Of a stretch of DNA of 35,371 bases, positions 1 to 8,619 are shown piece after piece. Source of the stretch: Flavobacteriales bacterium (GTDB lineage Bacteria > Bacteroidota > Bacteroidia > Flavobacteriales_D > Parvicellaceae); the NCBI GenBank assembly GCA_018401455.1, contig JAGYKU010000028.1, forward strand, positions 1 to 35,371, written 5' to 3'. Made by a program: the position numbers and the translations under genes. Position 1 is the first letter of the stretch. Each line of letters begins with the position of its first letter. Under the pieces are notes generated by a model that searched no databases, had not been told where the DNA came from, and saw only the letters and a list, made by a program, of their open reading frames with translations.

Positions 1-49
1 TACCCTAATTATTAAAATACATTGGACGTTGTGCAAAATACATTAGACA
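1..49. mobile_element. possible terminus of an IS21-like insertion sequence lying to the left
   Basis: Two near-identical 14-base direct repeats (aaaatacattggac at 14-27 and aaaatacattagac at 35-48) sit 21 bases apart, and the second is followed by an A, so the stretch ends in GACA. Several short repeats just inside an end that finishes in CA are typical of IS21-family termini. No transposase is inside the window, so the assignment is inference. The pair could instead be an operator with two sites on the same DNA face. Confidence 0.3.
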
Positions 50-227
50 AAAATAAAGTCTTGAATCTTTTATCTTACAGTTTTGAATCTCAACCATCAA
101 TCCCAACTTAAAAAAATATATATTCTCAAAGTATTTATCAGCATTAATCTTGAAAAACCAAGAATATGGGAACAAACTAAGGAAAAAACACTAAATTCGT
201 AGAAGAAATTTTATTGAAGGCAACTTT

Positions 228-2324
228 TTGGAAATAACATTCAACTATATTGATTTATTAATTCTAATTCTCTGGATTCTAGGTTGGGTTTTGTTATATG
301 CAAAATTCCCCAAAAACGTGCAGTTTGATATTTCAAAAGCATTTTTCAAAAAACATCAATTTTTTATCATTGGATTTGTTTTTTTAATGTTTTTACCAAT
401 GATTTGGGTAAACCTATTTAGAGGTAATGAAATTCAAAACTATAAAAAATTACGAAATGAATATCTAGAAGTTAAAACCAATGGAGAAATGATGGCTTTT
501 TATCAAAAGGCTATCAAATGGTATCCTGATAACCCTGTGGTTCATTTAGATTATATTGTATATTTTGACTCTTGGAGAATAGAATCAGATTTGAAAAAAT
601 TAGCGATTGCTTATCAAGAAAGAATACAATTAAATCCTGATGATGAGCGAACAAAACAATTATCCTTAATAGGGTATGGAATTACTGGAATTGACGAATT
701 TATCATTGATGAACCTCTTTCTACTTCTGATACCAATGATGCTTTGTACCAGTTTGCAAAAGGTGTGGCGTGTTATTTAGAGGGTGATTACCTCAATACG
801 CAATATCATTATATCAAAGCAATGCAGCATCCAGATCTTGAAGATGTAGCATTTAGGCAACTCAAAAATTTGTGGTTTCAACATTTTACAGAACAGGATG
901 TAAGAAAAATGGCCTACAATTATGATGTTGCAAAAGTTATGAATTTTTCATATAGAAGAAATATCTACATTCAAGATGGCGCTTGGAATTGGTATCTTAT
1001 AAATGCTCTTCAAAGAGATTTTCTTTCGGCAGACATATTTGGATATATTGCAGTTTTGCTCTCTATGGGCGTATGGATTTTGTTTATTTTCAAAATGTTA
1101 TTCATACAATTGGATAAATGGAAATTAATTCTTCCTCTATTTTTGCTTGGTTCAATACTTCCCATTTTGGTATATGTTTTTAGTGATTTACTTTCTTATT
1201 TGTATAGCATTATCGACATCAATTGGAATCATCAAAACTTTTGGTATAATTTCATCAATATAGGAATGGTGGAGGAATTGGTGAAATTTATTCCTTGGTT
1301 TATTATTTATTTGATTTTCAAAAAACACTTTAGCAAACCGGTTCACTTTATGTTATTGCCGATTATTTCGGCCTTGGGATTTGCATTCGCAGAAAACCTT
1401 ATTTATGTAAATTCAAATGATTATGAAATTCTTTTTATTAGAAGTACAATCTGTGTGGCCATTCATATTACTTGTTCTTCTATTATTGGTTATGCTTTGT
1501 ATAGAGGTAATTTGCAAAATGAGAAATGGAAAACATTCTTGTTTGTTTTGGGAGGTTTTTTATTGGCAAGTTTGATTCACGGTTTGTATGATTATTACAT
1601 ATTTACAGGTTACAGATTGTTGAATATCTTAGTTTTTCTTTTCGGACTGCATATTTTCATTTTGTTAATTAATAATTCACTCAATTTCTCAAAAATTACT
1701 GATAAAAATGCAACCAAAAAAATTAGAAATTCAGGAGTTTTCTTGATGACAGGTTTATTTGTTGTCTTTCTATGTCAATATATGATTGTAGCGGTTGATT
1801 TTGGTAAAACTAATGCCAACATTATGTTTGAACAGAATCTAATCTATGCATTGGTTACAATGATTTATCTTTTTTCAATGTTTAGAAAAATCAAACTCAA
1901 ACCAGGAGTTATGCTACAATTTTCATTTGCTGATATGTTTGGACAATTTTTCGTTCCTAGTAAAAGTAATTCAAAAGAGATCAATTATATTCAAAAATCC
2001 TTTAGATTGTTTGCTCCCAAAACGAATATTTATATAGGAAGCCAACTTCCAGTAAATGTTTCGGTTATTGATAACATCACTATTCAAGGAGATGCTAATT
2101 GGTTGTTGGTTGGATTTGAAAAACCAATTTATTTAAACAGTTGCTATTCAAGAGAAGCGGTTTTAAAAACGAAAGATAACTCACAAGAACTATTTATGGA
2201 CAAAGTGGAAGTGATGTTGCTTTTTATTCCTGATTATAATGCATTTATTAATAGAGATAAACACCATTCATCAGATTTTATTTATTCAGGTAGAGTTTAT
2301 TCTCGCCCTAATTCAGAATTTTAA
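228..2324 (+). CDS. PrsW-family intramembrane protease-like protein with soluble TPR-like region
   Basis: A 698-residue multi-pass membrane protein. Two N-terminal membrane segments (about residues 7-24 and 44-63) are followed by a soluble stretch of about 200 residues that reads like TPR helices. A C-terminal membrane block from about 270 to 535 carries the PrsW signatures: EELVK (E349, E350, K353), FAFAEN (E389, N390), H413, and H451 in SLIHGLYDYY. These conserved acids and histidines are the expected catalytic or metal-binding residues of the CAAX/PrsW abortive-infection protease group. The last 150 residues are soluble. The start is a TTG with gaagg about 8 bases upstream; no ATG is available before residue 88, which would remove both N-terminal membrane segments. 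It is the first gene of a compact unit, 3 bases before the ATP-cone nuclease. The substrate is unknown; PrsW in Bacillus cleaves an anti-sigma factor. Confidence 0.8.
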   Translation: MEITFNYIDLLILILWILGWVLLYAKFPKNVQFDISKAFFKKHQFFIIGFVFLMFLPMIWVNLFRGNEIQNYKKLRNEYLEVKTNGEMMAFYQKAIKWYPDNPVVHLDYIVYFDSWRIESDLKKLAIAYQERIQLNPDDERTKQLSLIGYGITGIDEFIIDEPLSTSDTNDALYQFAKGVACYLEGDYLNTQYHYIKAMQHPDLEDVAFRQLKNLWFQHFTEQDVRKMAYNYDVAKVMNFSYRRNIYIQDGAWNWYLINALQRDFLSADIFGYIAVLLSMGVWILFIFKMLFIQLDKWKLILPLFLLGSILPILVYVFSDLLSYLYSIIDINWNHQNFWYNFINIGMVEELVKFIPWFIIYLIFKKHFSKPVHFMLLPIISALGFAFAENLIYVNSNDYEILFIRSTICVAIHITCSSIIGYALYRGNLQNEKWKTFLFVLGGFLLASLIHGLYDYYIFTGYRLLNILVFLFGLHIFILLINNSLNFSKITDKNATKKIRNSGVFLMTGLFVVFLCQYMIVAVDFGKTNANIMFEQNLIYALVTMIYLFSMFRKIKLKPGVMLQFSFADMFGQFFVPSKSNSKEINYIQKSFRLFAPKTNIYIGSQLPVNVSVIDNITIQGDANWLLVGFEKPIYLNSCYSREAVLKTKDNSQELFMDKVEVMLLFIPDYNAFINRDKHHSSDFIYSGRVYSRPNSEF

Positions 2325-2327
2325 ACT

Positions 2328-3197
2328 ATGTCATCAAACCAAAATATTAATGTTATTAAAGCATCAGGAGATAAAGTCGCTTTTGACGAAAATAAACTGA
2401 GAAAGTCTTTGGTGAACTCAGGTGTGAGTGATGATGATATAAATCTTATTTTAGAGTATGTGAACGGATTGTTATATGAAGGAATTTCAACCAAAGAGAT
2501 CTACAAGAAAGCCTATTCATTAATTAAAAAATCTTCTAAATCTAATGCAGCTAGATATAAATTGAAAAAAGCCATTTTTGAATTAGGTCCATCAGGTTTT
2601 CCTTTTGAAATATTAGTAGGCGAATTGTTAAAACTTGAAGGATACGAAGCAGAAGTTGGTGTAATGATTGAAGGACATTGCATCCATCACGAAGTAGATG
2701 TGGTGGCGACAAAAGGGAATACGCATTATCTTGTAGAGTGTAAATTTCACGGTGATGCATCAAGAATTTGCAATGTCAAAATTCCATTGTATATCAATTC
2801 TAGATTTATTGACATTCAAGAAAAATTAAAAACAAAAAAAGAGAGCCAAGATGTGTATCATCAAGGGTGGATTGTTACCAATACTAGATTTTCTGATGAT
2901 GCAGCTAAATACGGTGAATGTATGGGGCTACAGTTGATTGGTTGGGACTCTCCAAGAAATGGAAGTCTTAAAAACAGAATTGATAAAGCAGGTTTGCATC
3001 CAGTTACTTGCCTTTCCAACTTAACTATTGCAGAAAAACAAACTTTAATTGATAAAAAAATTGTCGTTTGTAAAGCATTATTAAATAACAAAAATATTCT
3101 AAATCAAATAGGAGTAAACAATCCCAAAAGACAACAAAGAATATTGTCAGAAATCAAAGGGTTGTGTAATCATAAATCATATTATGTCGAAAAATAA
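2328..3197 (+). CDS. ATP-cone domain fused to an Mrr-type restriction endonuclease-like domain
   Basis: A 289-residue protein. Residues 7-90 match the ATP-cone nucleotide-binding domain known from ribonucleotide reductase and NrdR (VIKASGDKVAFDENKLRKSL, then the RYKLKKAIFELGPSGFPFE boundary). Residues 92-200 are a PD-(D/E)xK nuclease of the Mrr group, with D124 in HEVDVVA and E137-x-K139 in YLVECKF, so the active site looks complete. The C-terminal 90 residues are a lysine-rich helical tail. The expected activity is DNA cleavage or binding gated by ATP/dATP, but no substrate is known to me. Its 3' end overlaps the start of the next gene by 14 bases, so translation of the two is probably coupled. 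Confidence 0.85.
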   Translation: MSSNQNINVIKASGDKVAFDENKLRKSLVNSGVSDDDINLILEYVNGLLYEGISTKEIYKKAYSLIKKSSKSNAARYKLKKAIFELGPSGFPFEILVGELLKLEGYEAEVGVMIEGHCIHHEVDVVATKGNTHYLVECKFHGDASRICNVKIPLYINSRFIDIQEKLKTKKESQDVYHQGWIVTNTRFSDDAAKYGECMGLQLIGWDSPRNGSLKNRIDKAGLHPVTCLSNLTIAEKQTLIDKKIVVCKALLNNKNILNQIGVNNPKRQQRILSEIKGLCNHKSYYVEK

Positions 3198-4563
3198 AAG
3201 TAAATTAAACATCCACTTTCTTGGAGGTGTAGGAACTGTAACTGGTTCAAAATATCTTATAGAAACAGACGAACAAAAAATATTGGTGGATTGCGGTCTT
3301 TTTCAAGGTATAAAATCTTTGAGAATGTTAAACTGGGAATATCTTCCTGTAGATGTTTCTCAGATTGATTGTGTCTTACTAACGCACGGACACTTAGACC
3401 ATGTTGGTTTTTTACCAAGATTAGTAAAAATGGGTTTTAAAGGAACAATATACGGAACTGCTCCAACCATCGCCATTGCAAAAGTAATTCTAAAAGATAG
3501 TGCAAAAATCCAAGAAGAAGACGCGGAAAGAGCCAATCAAAAAGGATATTCAAAACATGAAGTAGCAGAAGCACTTTATACGCTAGAAGATGTAGAAAAA
3601 ACACTTGAACATTTTATTAATGTGCTTGAAGGACAATGGTTTGATTTGCAAAATGGAACAAAAGCAAGGTGGCAATACAATGGTCACATCATTGGTTCTA
3701 CTTTTATAGAATTAGATGTATGTGGAAAAATTATTGTATTTTCTGGTGATATTGGAAGAGAAGATGATTTGCTTTTGGAAAAACCAAAAAGACCACAAAA
3801 AGCAGATGTTCTCTTGGTCGAAAGTACTTATGGAGATAGACTTCATATAGAAGAGGATGTAGAAAATCTTTTGATTGATATTATTCAAAAAACGTATGAA
3901 AAAGGTGGGAATTTAATCATACCGAGTTTTGCAGTGGAGCGTACCCAAACTTTAATGTACATTTTGTGGAAGTTAAGAGAAAGAAATGTGATTCCCAAAA
4001 TGCCAATGATAATGGATAGCCCGATGGGAGCAAATGTTTGGGAAATATTTGCTCGTTATTCAGAATGGCAAAAATTGACTCACAAAGAATTTGATTCCAT
4101 TTCAAATGCATTCAAAATTACTACTTCTTACAAAGAAACTTGGGAAACTATAGACGATAAAAGACCCAAAATAATTGTAGCAGGAAGTGGTATGATTACG
4201 GGAGGAAGAGTGTTGACTTATATTAAACAATTGATTAATAAACCAGAAACATCTGTTTTATTGGTTGGATATCAAGCAGAAGGAACACGTGGAAGAAGTT
4301 TGTTGGAAGGTTCACAAGAAATAAAAATTCACGGAAAGTATCGTGAAGTCAAAGCTGAAATCTTTACTTGCCAGAGTTTGTCTGCGCATGGAGACCAAAC
4401 AGAATTATTAAATTGGATGAGTGACATTGAAAATGAACCACAAAAAGTGTTTTTAGTTCATGGTGAGCCTCACGCTGCTGATATATTTAGAGTGAAAATA
4501 AAAGACGTTTTGGGGTGGGAAGCAAAGATTCCTAAAATGTATAGTATTGAAGATTTGGAGTAA
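3184..4563 (+). CDS. MBL-fold/beta-CASP RNA-processing exonuclease
   Basis: A 459-residue protein with the usual length and motifs of the beta-CASP metallo-beta-lactamase family (CPSF73/RNase J/YsgC-like). The zinc motif HGHLDH is at residues 68-73, followed by the downstream histidine in NGHIIGST and the aspartate in FSGDIGRED. The beta-CASP part has VESTYGDR, IIPSFAVERTQ, MDSPMGANVWEIF, AGSGMITGGR and SAHGDQTELLNW, with the final histidine in VFLVHGEPHAAD. It is predicted to be a soluble two-zinc endo- or exoribonuclease. It starts inside the last codons of the ATP-cone nuclease gene, so the two proteins are likely made together. Whether it degrades host RNA in general or acts only with its partner cannot be told from sequence. 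Confidence 0.9.
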   Translation: MSKNKSKLNIHFLGGVGTVTGSKYLIETDEQKILVDCGLFQGIKSLRMLNWEYLPVDVSQIDCVLLTHGHLDHVGFLPRLVKMGFKGTIYGTAPTIAIAKVILKDSAKIQEEDAERANQKGYSKHEVAEALYTLEDVEKTLEHFINVLEGQWFDLQNGTKARWQYNGHIIGSTFIELDVCGKIIVFSGDIGREDDLLLEKPKRPQKADVLLVESTYGDRLHIEEDVENLLIDIIQKTYEKGGNLIIPSFAVERTQTLMYILWKLRERNVIPKMPMIMDSPMGANVWEIFARYSEWQKLTHKEFDSISNAFKITTSYKETWETIDDKRPKIIVAGSGMITGGRVLTYIKQLINKPETSVLLVGYQAEGTRGRSLLEGSQEIKIHGKYREVKAEIFTCQSLSAHGDQTELLNWMSDIENEPQKVFLVHGEPHAADIFRVKIKDVLGWEAKIPKMYSIEDLE

Positions 4564-4951
4564 ATGAAAGTCGCAGAATTCGATATCAAATAAAAAAATA
4601 CAAAGAATAATGTTTCCATTTCTATCCTTTACACCTTTTACATCCATTTTTTTTGTTTTGTTCTCTTAATTTTATTGCAGCACGGGCACTTCTTTATACA
4701 TAATTGATTGGTTTTTTACGTCTTTTTTTCAGGGATTTATTATATCTATACCAAGATTGTAGGATAATGATGTGGCATTGTTTTGAAAAGCAAAAGTCCA
4801 ATTATTCGCTGTGCCCAAAATAATTAAACTTCCTACTCAATATAAAAGGAAAAGAAAAGCACAATTTTATTAACATCATAGCAATGGTTTGGTTTGCATA
4901 CATTATTTTTGAAAAATACAATTATTAACATTGTATGATTTAGGAGAGATT
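4564..4951. other. intergenic gap before topB
   Basis: AT-rich spacer with no convincing gene on either strand. It holds a TAnnTTTG element near its right end (annotated separately). On the minus strand, around 4640-4720, a short cysteine-rich stretch reading KCPCCNK could be a decayed zinc ribbon, but it is interrupted at once and is too short to call. Confidence 0.5.
4904..4911 (+). promoter_or_regulatory. candidate -7 promoter element for topB
   Basis: TATTTTTG matches the Bacteroidota -7 consensus TAnnTTTG. TTTG motifs lie upstream at 4888 and 4893 but are closer than the usual spacing of about 19 bases. Transcription would start near 4918, about 34 bases before the topB ATG. Confidence 0.35.
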
Positions 4952-6994
4952 ATGAAGTTGTGTATAGCCGAAAAACCAAGTGTAGCCAAAGATATAGCCG
5001 AAGTGATAGGCGCCAAAACCAAGAAAAATGGTTATTGGGAAGGAAACGGCTATTGGGTAAGTTGGACTTTTGGACATCTTTGTACACTCAAAGAACCGCA
5101 TGATTATACTGAAAAATGGAAACCTTGGAATTTGGATACTTTACCCATGATTCCAAGTAAGTTTGGCATCAAAGTCATGGATAATGCTGGTGTAATGAAT
5201 CAATTCAATATCATTCAAGACTTAGTTTCGAAATGTGATGAAGTCATCAATTGTGGGGATGCTGGGCAAGAAGGGGAATTGATCCAAAGATGGGTACTTA
5301 CCAAAGCCAAAAACGATAAACCGCTCAAAAGATTATGGATTTCCTCTCTTACGGAAGAAGCCATAAAAGAAGGTTTTAAAAATCTTCAAGATGGAAATAA
5401 ATACAATAATTTGTATGCCGCTGGTGCTTCAAGAGCCATTGGAGATTGGATTTTAGGTATGAATGCTACAAGATTATTTACTTTAAAATTTGCTTCCAAA
5501 GGTCAAGTTTTGTCGATTGGTAGAGTGCAAACTCCTACTTTGGCTTTGATTGTAGAAAGACAACTGGAAATCAATAATTTTAAATCGGAAAATTTTTGGG
5601 AAATCAAAACGATTTATCGAGATACTGAATTTGCTTGTACGCTTGGAAAGATTGAAACAAGCGAAAAAGGAAGTGAACTCCTCACGAAAATCACAGATGA
5701 ACCTTTTGAAGTACTTTCTTACGAACAGAAAGAAGGAAATGAATCGCATCCACAGTTATTTGATTTGACTTCGCTTCAAGTGGAATGTAACAAAAGATTT
5801 GGTTTTTCAGCAGAAGAAACTTTGAATATGACGCAAGGGCTCTACGAAAAGAAATTAGTGACTTATCCAAGAGTGGATACCACCTATTTGAGTGATGATA
5901 TTTATCCAAAAGTAGAAGATATATTAAGTAAATTGGCGCATTACAAAACCTATACAACACCTTTGCTGGGAAAGAAAATCAGAAAATCCAAAAGAGTTTT
6001 TGATGATAAGAAAGTAACAGATCATCACGCCATTATTCCTACAGGAATTACCCCTTCGGGAATAACACCCAACGAGCAAAAAGTCTATGACGCGATTACA
6101 AGAAGGTTTATTTCTGTGTTTTATCCAGATTGTAAAGTGAGTAATACCGTAGTTGAAGGTCAAGTAACAGATATTGGATTTAGAGCAGCTGGTCGTCAGA
6201 TTTTAGAACCTGGATGGAGAATAGTCTATGAAAATTACGCTGGAAGTAAAAAAAATCAAGAGGAAGAACCTTTGATGCCTTTGTTTGAAGTAGGGGAGAC
6301 TGGCGAGCATTTTCCCGAACTGATGGAGAAAAAAACAAAACCTCCAAGATATTTTACAGAAGCAAGTTTGCTAAGAGCTATGGAAACCGCAGGCAAGCAA
6401 GTAGATGATGAAAGTTTGAGAGATATCATGAAAGAAAATGGTATTGGAAGACCATCTACCAGAGCCAATATCATTGAAACCCTCAACAAACGAAATTATA
6501 TTTCCAAAGATAAAAAACGAATTGTAGCCACTGCTACAGGAATTCATTTGATTTCTTTGATTCAGAATGAATTACTCAAATCCGCTGAACTCACAGGGCA
6601 GTGGGAAAAGAAATTAAGAGACATAGAAAAAGGAACTTACGAAGTGGAAGCTTTCAAGAGTGAATTGATAGATATGGTAGCTGTTCTTTGTCATGAAGTT
6701 AAGCATCAATTTGTTGTGCCTCCACCAATAATTTGTCCAAAATGTAATACAGGTGAACTTCTAAAAGGTAAATCTGCTTGGGGCTGTAGCAAATGGAAAG
6801 AAAATTGTAAATTCACGATACCTTTTGAGTTTGAAGGGTTTATTTTGTCAGAAATGGACATGAAATCTTTGGTTTCGAATCAAAAATCACATTATAAATA
6901 TCCTTTTAAGAAAAATAGTGATGAAAAGCAATTTGTAGGATTGAATAAATCATGGAAATTGGTTAAATTGAAAGAAACAAAAGAAGCCACTTGA
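4952..6994 (+). CDS. topB: DNA topoisomerase III (type IA)
   Basis: A 680-residue type IA topoisomerase that passes single strands through transient nicks and decatenates replication or recombination intermediates. The Toprim domain carries E7 (AEKPS) and D103/E107 in the segment GDAGQEGELIQRW. The catalytic tyrosine is Y305 in KLVTYPRVDTTYLS. The 3' part has the ENGIGRPSTRANIIETL block and ends with a cysteine cluster (CPKCNTGELLKG...WGC) resembling a topoisomerase zinc ribbon. I place the start at the ATG at 4952, preceded by AGGAG, rather than at the TTG 21 bases upstream, because MKLCIAEKPS is the normal family N-terminus. The usual DxD of E. coli TopB reads D-A-G here, so the second metal-binding aspartate is glycine. 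The stop overlaps the aroK start. Confidence 0.95.
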   Translation: MKLCIAEKPSVAKDIAEVIGAKTKKNGYWEGNGYWVSWTFGHLCTLKEPHDYTEKWKPWNLDTLPMIPSKFGIKVMDNAGVMNQFNIIQDLVSKCDEVINCGDAGQEGELIQRWVLTKAKNDKPLKRLWISSLTEEAIKEGFKNLQDGNKYNNLYAAGASRAIGDWILGMNATRLFTLKFASKGQVLSIGRVQTPTLALIVERQLEINNFKSENFWEIKTIYRDTEFACTLGKIETSEKGSELLTKITDEPFEVLSYEQKEGNESHPQLFDLTSLQVECNKRFGFSAEETLNMTQGLYEKKLVTYPRVDTTYLSDDIYPKVEDILSKLAHYKTYTTPLLGKKIRKSKRVFDDKKVTDHHAIIPTGITPSGITPNEQKVYDAITRRFISVFYPDCKVSNTVVEGQVTDIGFRAAGRQILEPGWRIVYENYAGSKKNQEEEPLMPLFEVGETGEHFPELMEKKTKPPRYFTEASLLRAMETAGKQVDDESLRDIMKENGIGRPSTRANIIETLNKRNYISKDKKRIVATATGIHLISLIQNELLKSAELTGQWEKKLRDIEKGTYEVEAFKSELIDMVAVLCHEVKHQFVVPPPIICPKCNTGELLKGKSAWGCSKWKENCKFTIPFEFEGFILSEMDMKSLVSNQKSHYKYPFKKNSDEKQFVGLNKSWKLVKLKETKEAT

Positions 6995-7515
6995 TTTTGA
7001 ATGAAATAAAAGAAAATATCATTTTAATTGGTTTTATGGGAAGCGCAAAAACTTCCGTAGGAAAATTGCTTTCCAGAAAATTTAAGGTGGATTTTATAGA
7101 TACTGACGAAGTTATCGAAAAGAAAGAAGGCACGAACATTCAAAAACTGTTTCAAGAAAAAGGAGAATCCTATTTTAGAAATTTAGAAAAAGAACTTTTG
7201 ATTCATTCCGATTTTCAAAACACCGTCATCAGCACTGGAGGTGGAATGCCTTGTTTTGGTGATAATATGAAACTTCTCAACTCGATTGGGAAAACGATTT
7301 ACCTCTATGCTACACCTAAAGAGTTGGCAAGAAGACTTGAAAATAGCAGAAAAGAAAGACCTTTGCTCAAAACTTTAAAAGGAGAAGATTTAATAAAGTT
7401 CATCGAAGTCAAATTGGAGGAACGTAAGTTCTATTACGAACAGGCAAAACTCCAAATAGATACTACACTTTTATCTCAGAAAGAAATTGCGGAAAAAATA
7501 GTTAAGTTGGTGTAA
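6991..7515 (+). CDS. aroK: shikimate kinase
   Basis: A 174-residue P-loop kinase that phosphorylates shikimate with ATP in chorismate biosynthesis. It shows the P-loop GFMGSAKTS (residues 14-22), the DTD shikimate/Mg motif (37-39), R63 in YFRNLEKE, the GGGMP loop (83-87) and the arginine-bearing lid SRKERPLL (119-126). The length is normal. The P-loop has alanine where glycine is usual (GSAKT instead of GSGKS). The TTG start overlaps the topB TGA as TTGA; a second in-frame TTG at 6997 is also possible, and there is no better ATG. The gene aroC, from the same pathway, lies 10 kb downstream. Confidence 0.93.
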   Translation: MILNEIKENIILIGFMGSAKTSVGKLLSRKFKVDFIDTDEVIEKKEGTNIQKLFQEKGESYFRNLEKELLIHSDFQNTVISTGGGMPCFGDNMKLLNSIGKTIYLYATPKELARRLENSRKERPLLKTLKGEDLIKFIEVKLEERKFYYEQAKLQIDTTLLSQKEIAEKIVKLV

Positions 7516-7542
7516 GAAATATTAAAAAAAAGAATACTCTAA

Positions 7543-7917
7543 TTAGTAAGGCAATAAATTGATAGTAATCGTAACTATTTTTGAAAAATCCTCACCTGTT
7601 TTTAGTGCATCATCGTCATCATTTTCGTAATTCCAATTCAAAACAGTATTTCCATTACCAAAAACGGATTCACATTTTTTTAGTAATCCTAAAAAGCAAA
7701 TCAAGGATGATGAAGCCATATAGTTGATGTCGCAATTCAATTCAATAGAAGAATTGTCTGCTGAAACACTTTCTACCCAATCATTTATAAGACTGTAAAA
7801 TCTTGGAGCATTTTCTGGAAAAGAATTACCAGAGATATTAAGACTTACTTTTCCATTGGAAAAAGTTCCTATTACTTCAGGAGCGTTTTTTGTGCTATTT
7901 ATTTTTAATTCTTCCAT
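7543..7917 (-). CDS. SiaC-family regulatory phosphoprotein (DUF1987)
   Basis: A 124-residue protein matching the SiaC/DUF1987 family: an N-terminal APEV..F..G...ISG.S.PENA pattern, then WVES and the phosphorylation segment INYMASSSLICFLGLL. In Pseudomonas SiaC is phosphorylated on a threonine by SiaB, dephosphorylated by SiaA, and switches a diguanylate cyclase on. Here the segment has serines (about S69-S71) and no threonine at that place, so the acceptor is probably serine; this is inference. I use the ATG at 7917, not the TTG three codons earlier. It lies 33 bases after the SiaB-like gene, so the two form an operon. It converges on aroK. Confidence 0.82.
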   Translation of the reverse strand: MEELKINSTKNAPEVIGTFSNGKVSLNISGNSFPENAPRFYSLINDWVESVSADNSSIELNCDINYMASSSLICFLGLLKKCESVFGNGNTVLNWNYENDDDDALKTGEDFSKIVTITINLLPY

Positions 7918-7950
7918 TAATTTCAATTACGATCTAATGTTATTTTTAAA

Positions 7951-8505
7951 TCATAGTGACTGATTACATCGTCTAGTTCTGTAAAAATTATATTCCAATT
8001 GATTGAGAGATTTCATTGACATTGTAATAAAACCTAGTCCAGCGCCTCCTTTATTGCTTATCACGCCATTAGTAAGAACAGAAAGATATAATTCTTTTAT
8101 CTTGTCTTTGTTCATACCATTAACTTGCTCAATACGTTTTTTAATTCCTTCAATATTCTTATTTAAAACAAGGTTACTCAAGTATATAAAATAATTGGAA
8201 TCATTTTTTAGAATAATAAAAAAAGAAACTTGGTTTCCTTCTTTATCTTTTTCACCGTGAAGTCTTATATTTTGTAAACCTTCGACTATTATGCTGAATA
8301 TTCTTTTTATGATGACTTTTTTCTCTCCATCTTCAAACATTCTTTCTTCAATTTCAGAAGAAATTTGATTGACATAATCTTGAGTGAATTCACCAAAATT
8401 AGACACAAAGTCTATTGCTCCGTCATTATTATAGTGATATTCCATAATATCATTATAACGCTCTTGGCATAATTCTTTTACACTATTTGCTGACGCTCTG
8501 TTCAA
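7951..8505 (-). CDS. SiaB-family protein kinase (DUF6272)
   Basis: A 184-residue GHKL-type ATPase/kinase domain of the SiaB family, predicted to phosphorylate the neighbouring SiaC-like protein. The N-box is VEGLQNIRLHG (E75, N79) and the ATP-lid glycine motif is NKGGAGLGFITM (G153-G158). The FSNFGEFTQDYV-type N-terminus and the RIFSIIVEGLQN helix fit the family. The start is a TTG directly after an in-frame stop (TAA GCA TTG); the next ATG is residue 21, just before the conserved domain, and would also leave a usable protein. No diguanylate cyclase follows, unlike the Pseudomonas siaABCD operon. A candidate phosphatase partner with a SpoIIE domain is encoded at 13898-17034. Confidence 0.82.
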   Translation of the reverse strand: MNRASANSVKELCQERYNDIMEYHYNNDGAIDFVSNFGEFTQDYVNQISSEIEERMFEDGEKKVIIKRIFSIIVEGLQNIRLHGEKDKEGNQVSFFIILKNDSNYFIYLSNLVLNKNIEGIKKRIEQVNGMNKDKIKELYLSVLTNGVISNKGGAGLGFITMSMKSLNQLEYNFYRTRRCNQSL

Positions 8506-8525
8506 TGCTTAAATTTAATTCTTGT

Positions 8526-8533
8526 CAAATTTA
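8526..8533 (-). promoter_or_regulatory. candidate -7 promoter element for the SiaB/SiaC pair
   Basis: On the minus strand this reads TAAATTTG, an exact TAnnTTTG match. A TTG lies 25 bases upstream, somewhat farther than ideal. The start site would be near 8519, giving a very short leader before the TTG start at 8505. A second, weaker TAATTTCG is at 8539-8546. Confidence 0.4.
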
Positions 8534-8619
8534 CAATACGAAATTATGTTTTTTTTTTCAATTAAAATATTTAATCACCAATTTAATGTTAATTAACTCA
8601 CTTTTATCGATAAATAGTA

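Noticed and set aside
4453..4720. Minus-strand frame and cysteine-rich KCPCCNK stretch after the beta-CASP gene, perhaps a transposase zinc ribbon remnant
   Set aside because: Frames are broken within a few codons and the open frame at 4453-4647 overlaps the beta-CASP gene end; too little sequence to support a transposon.
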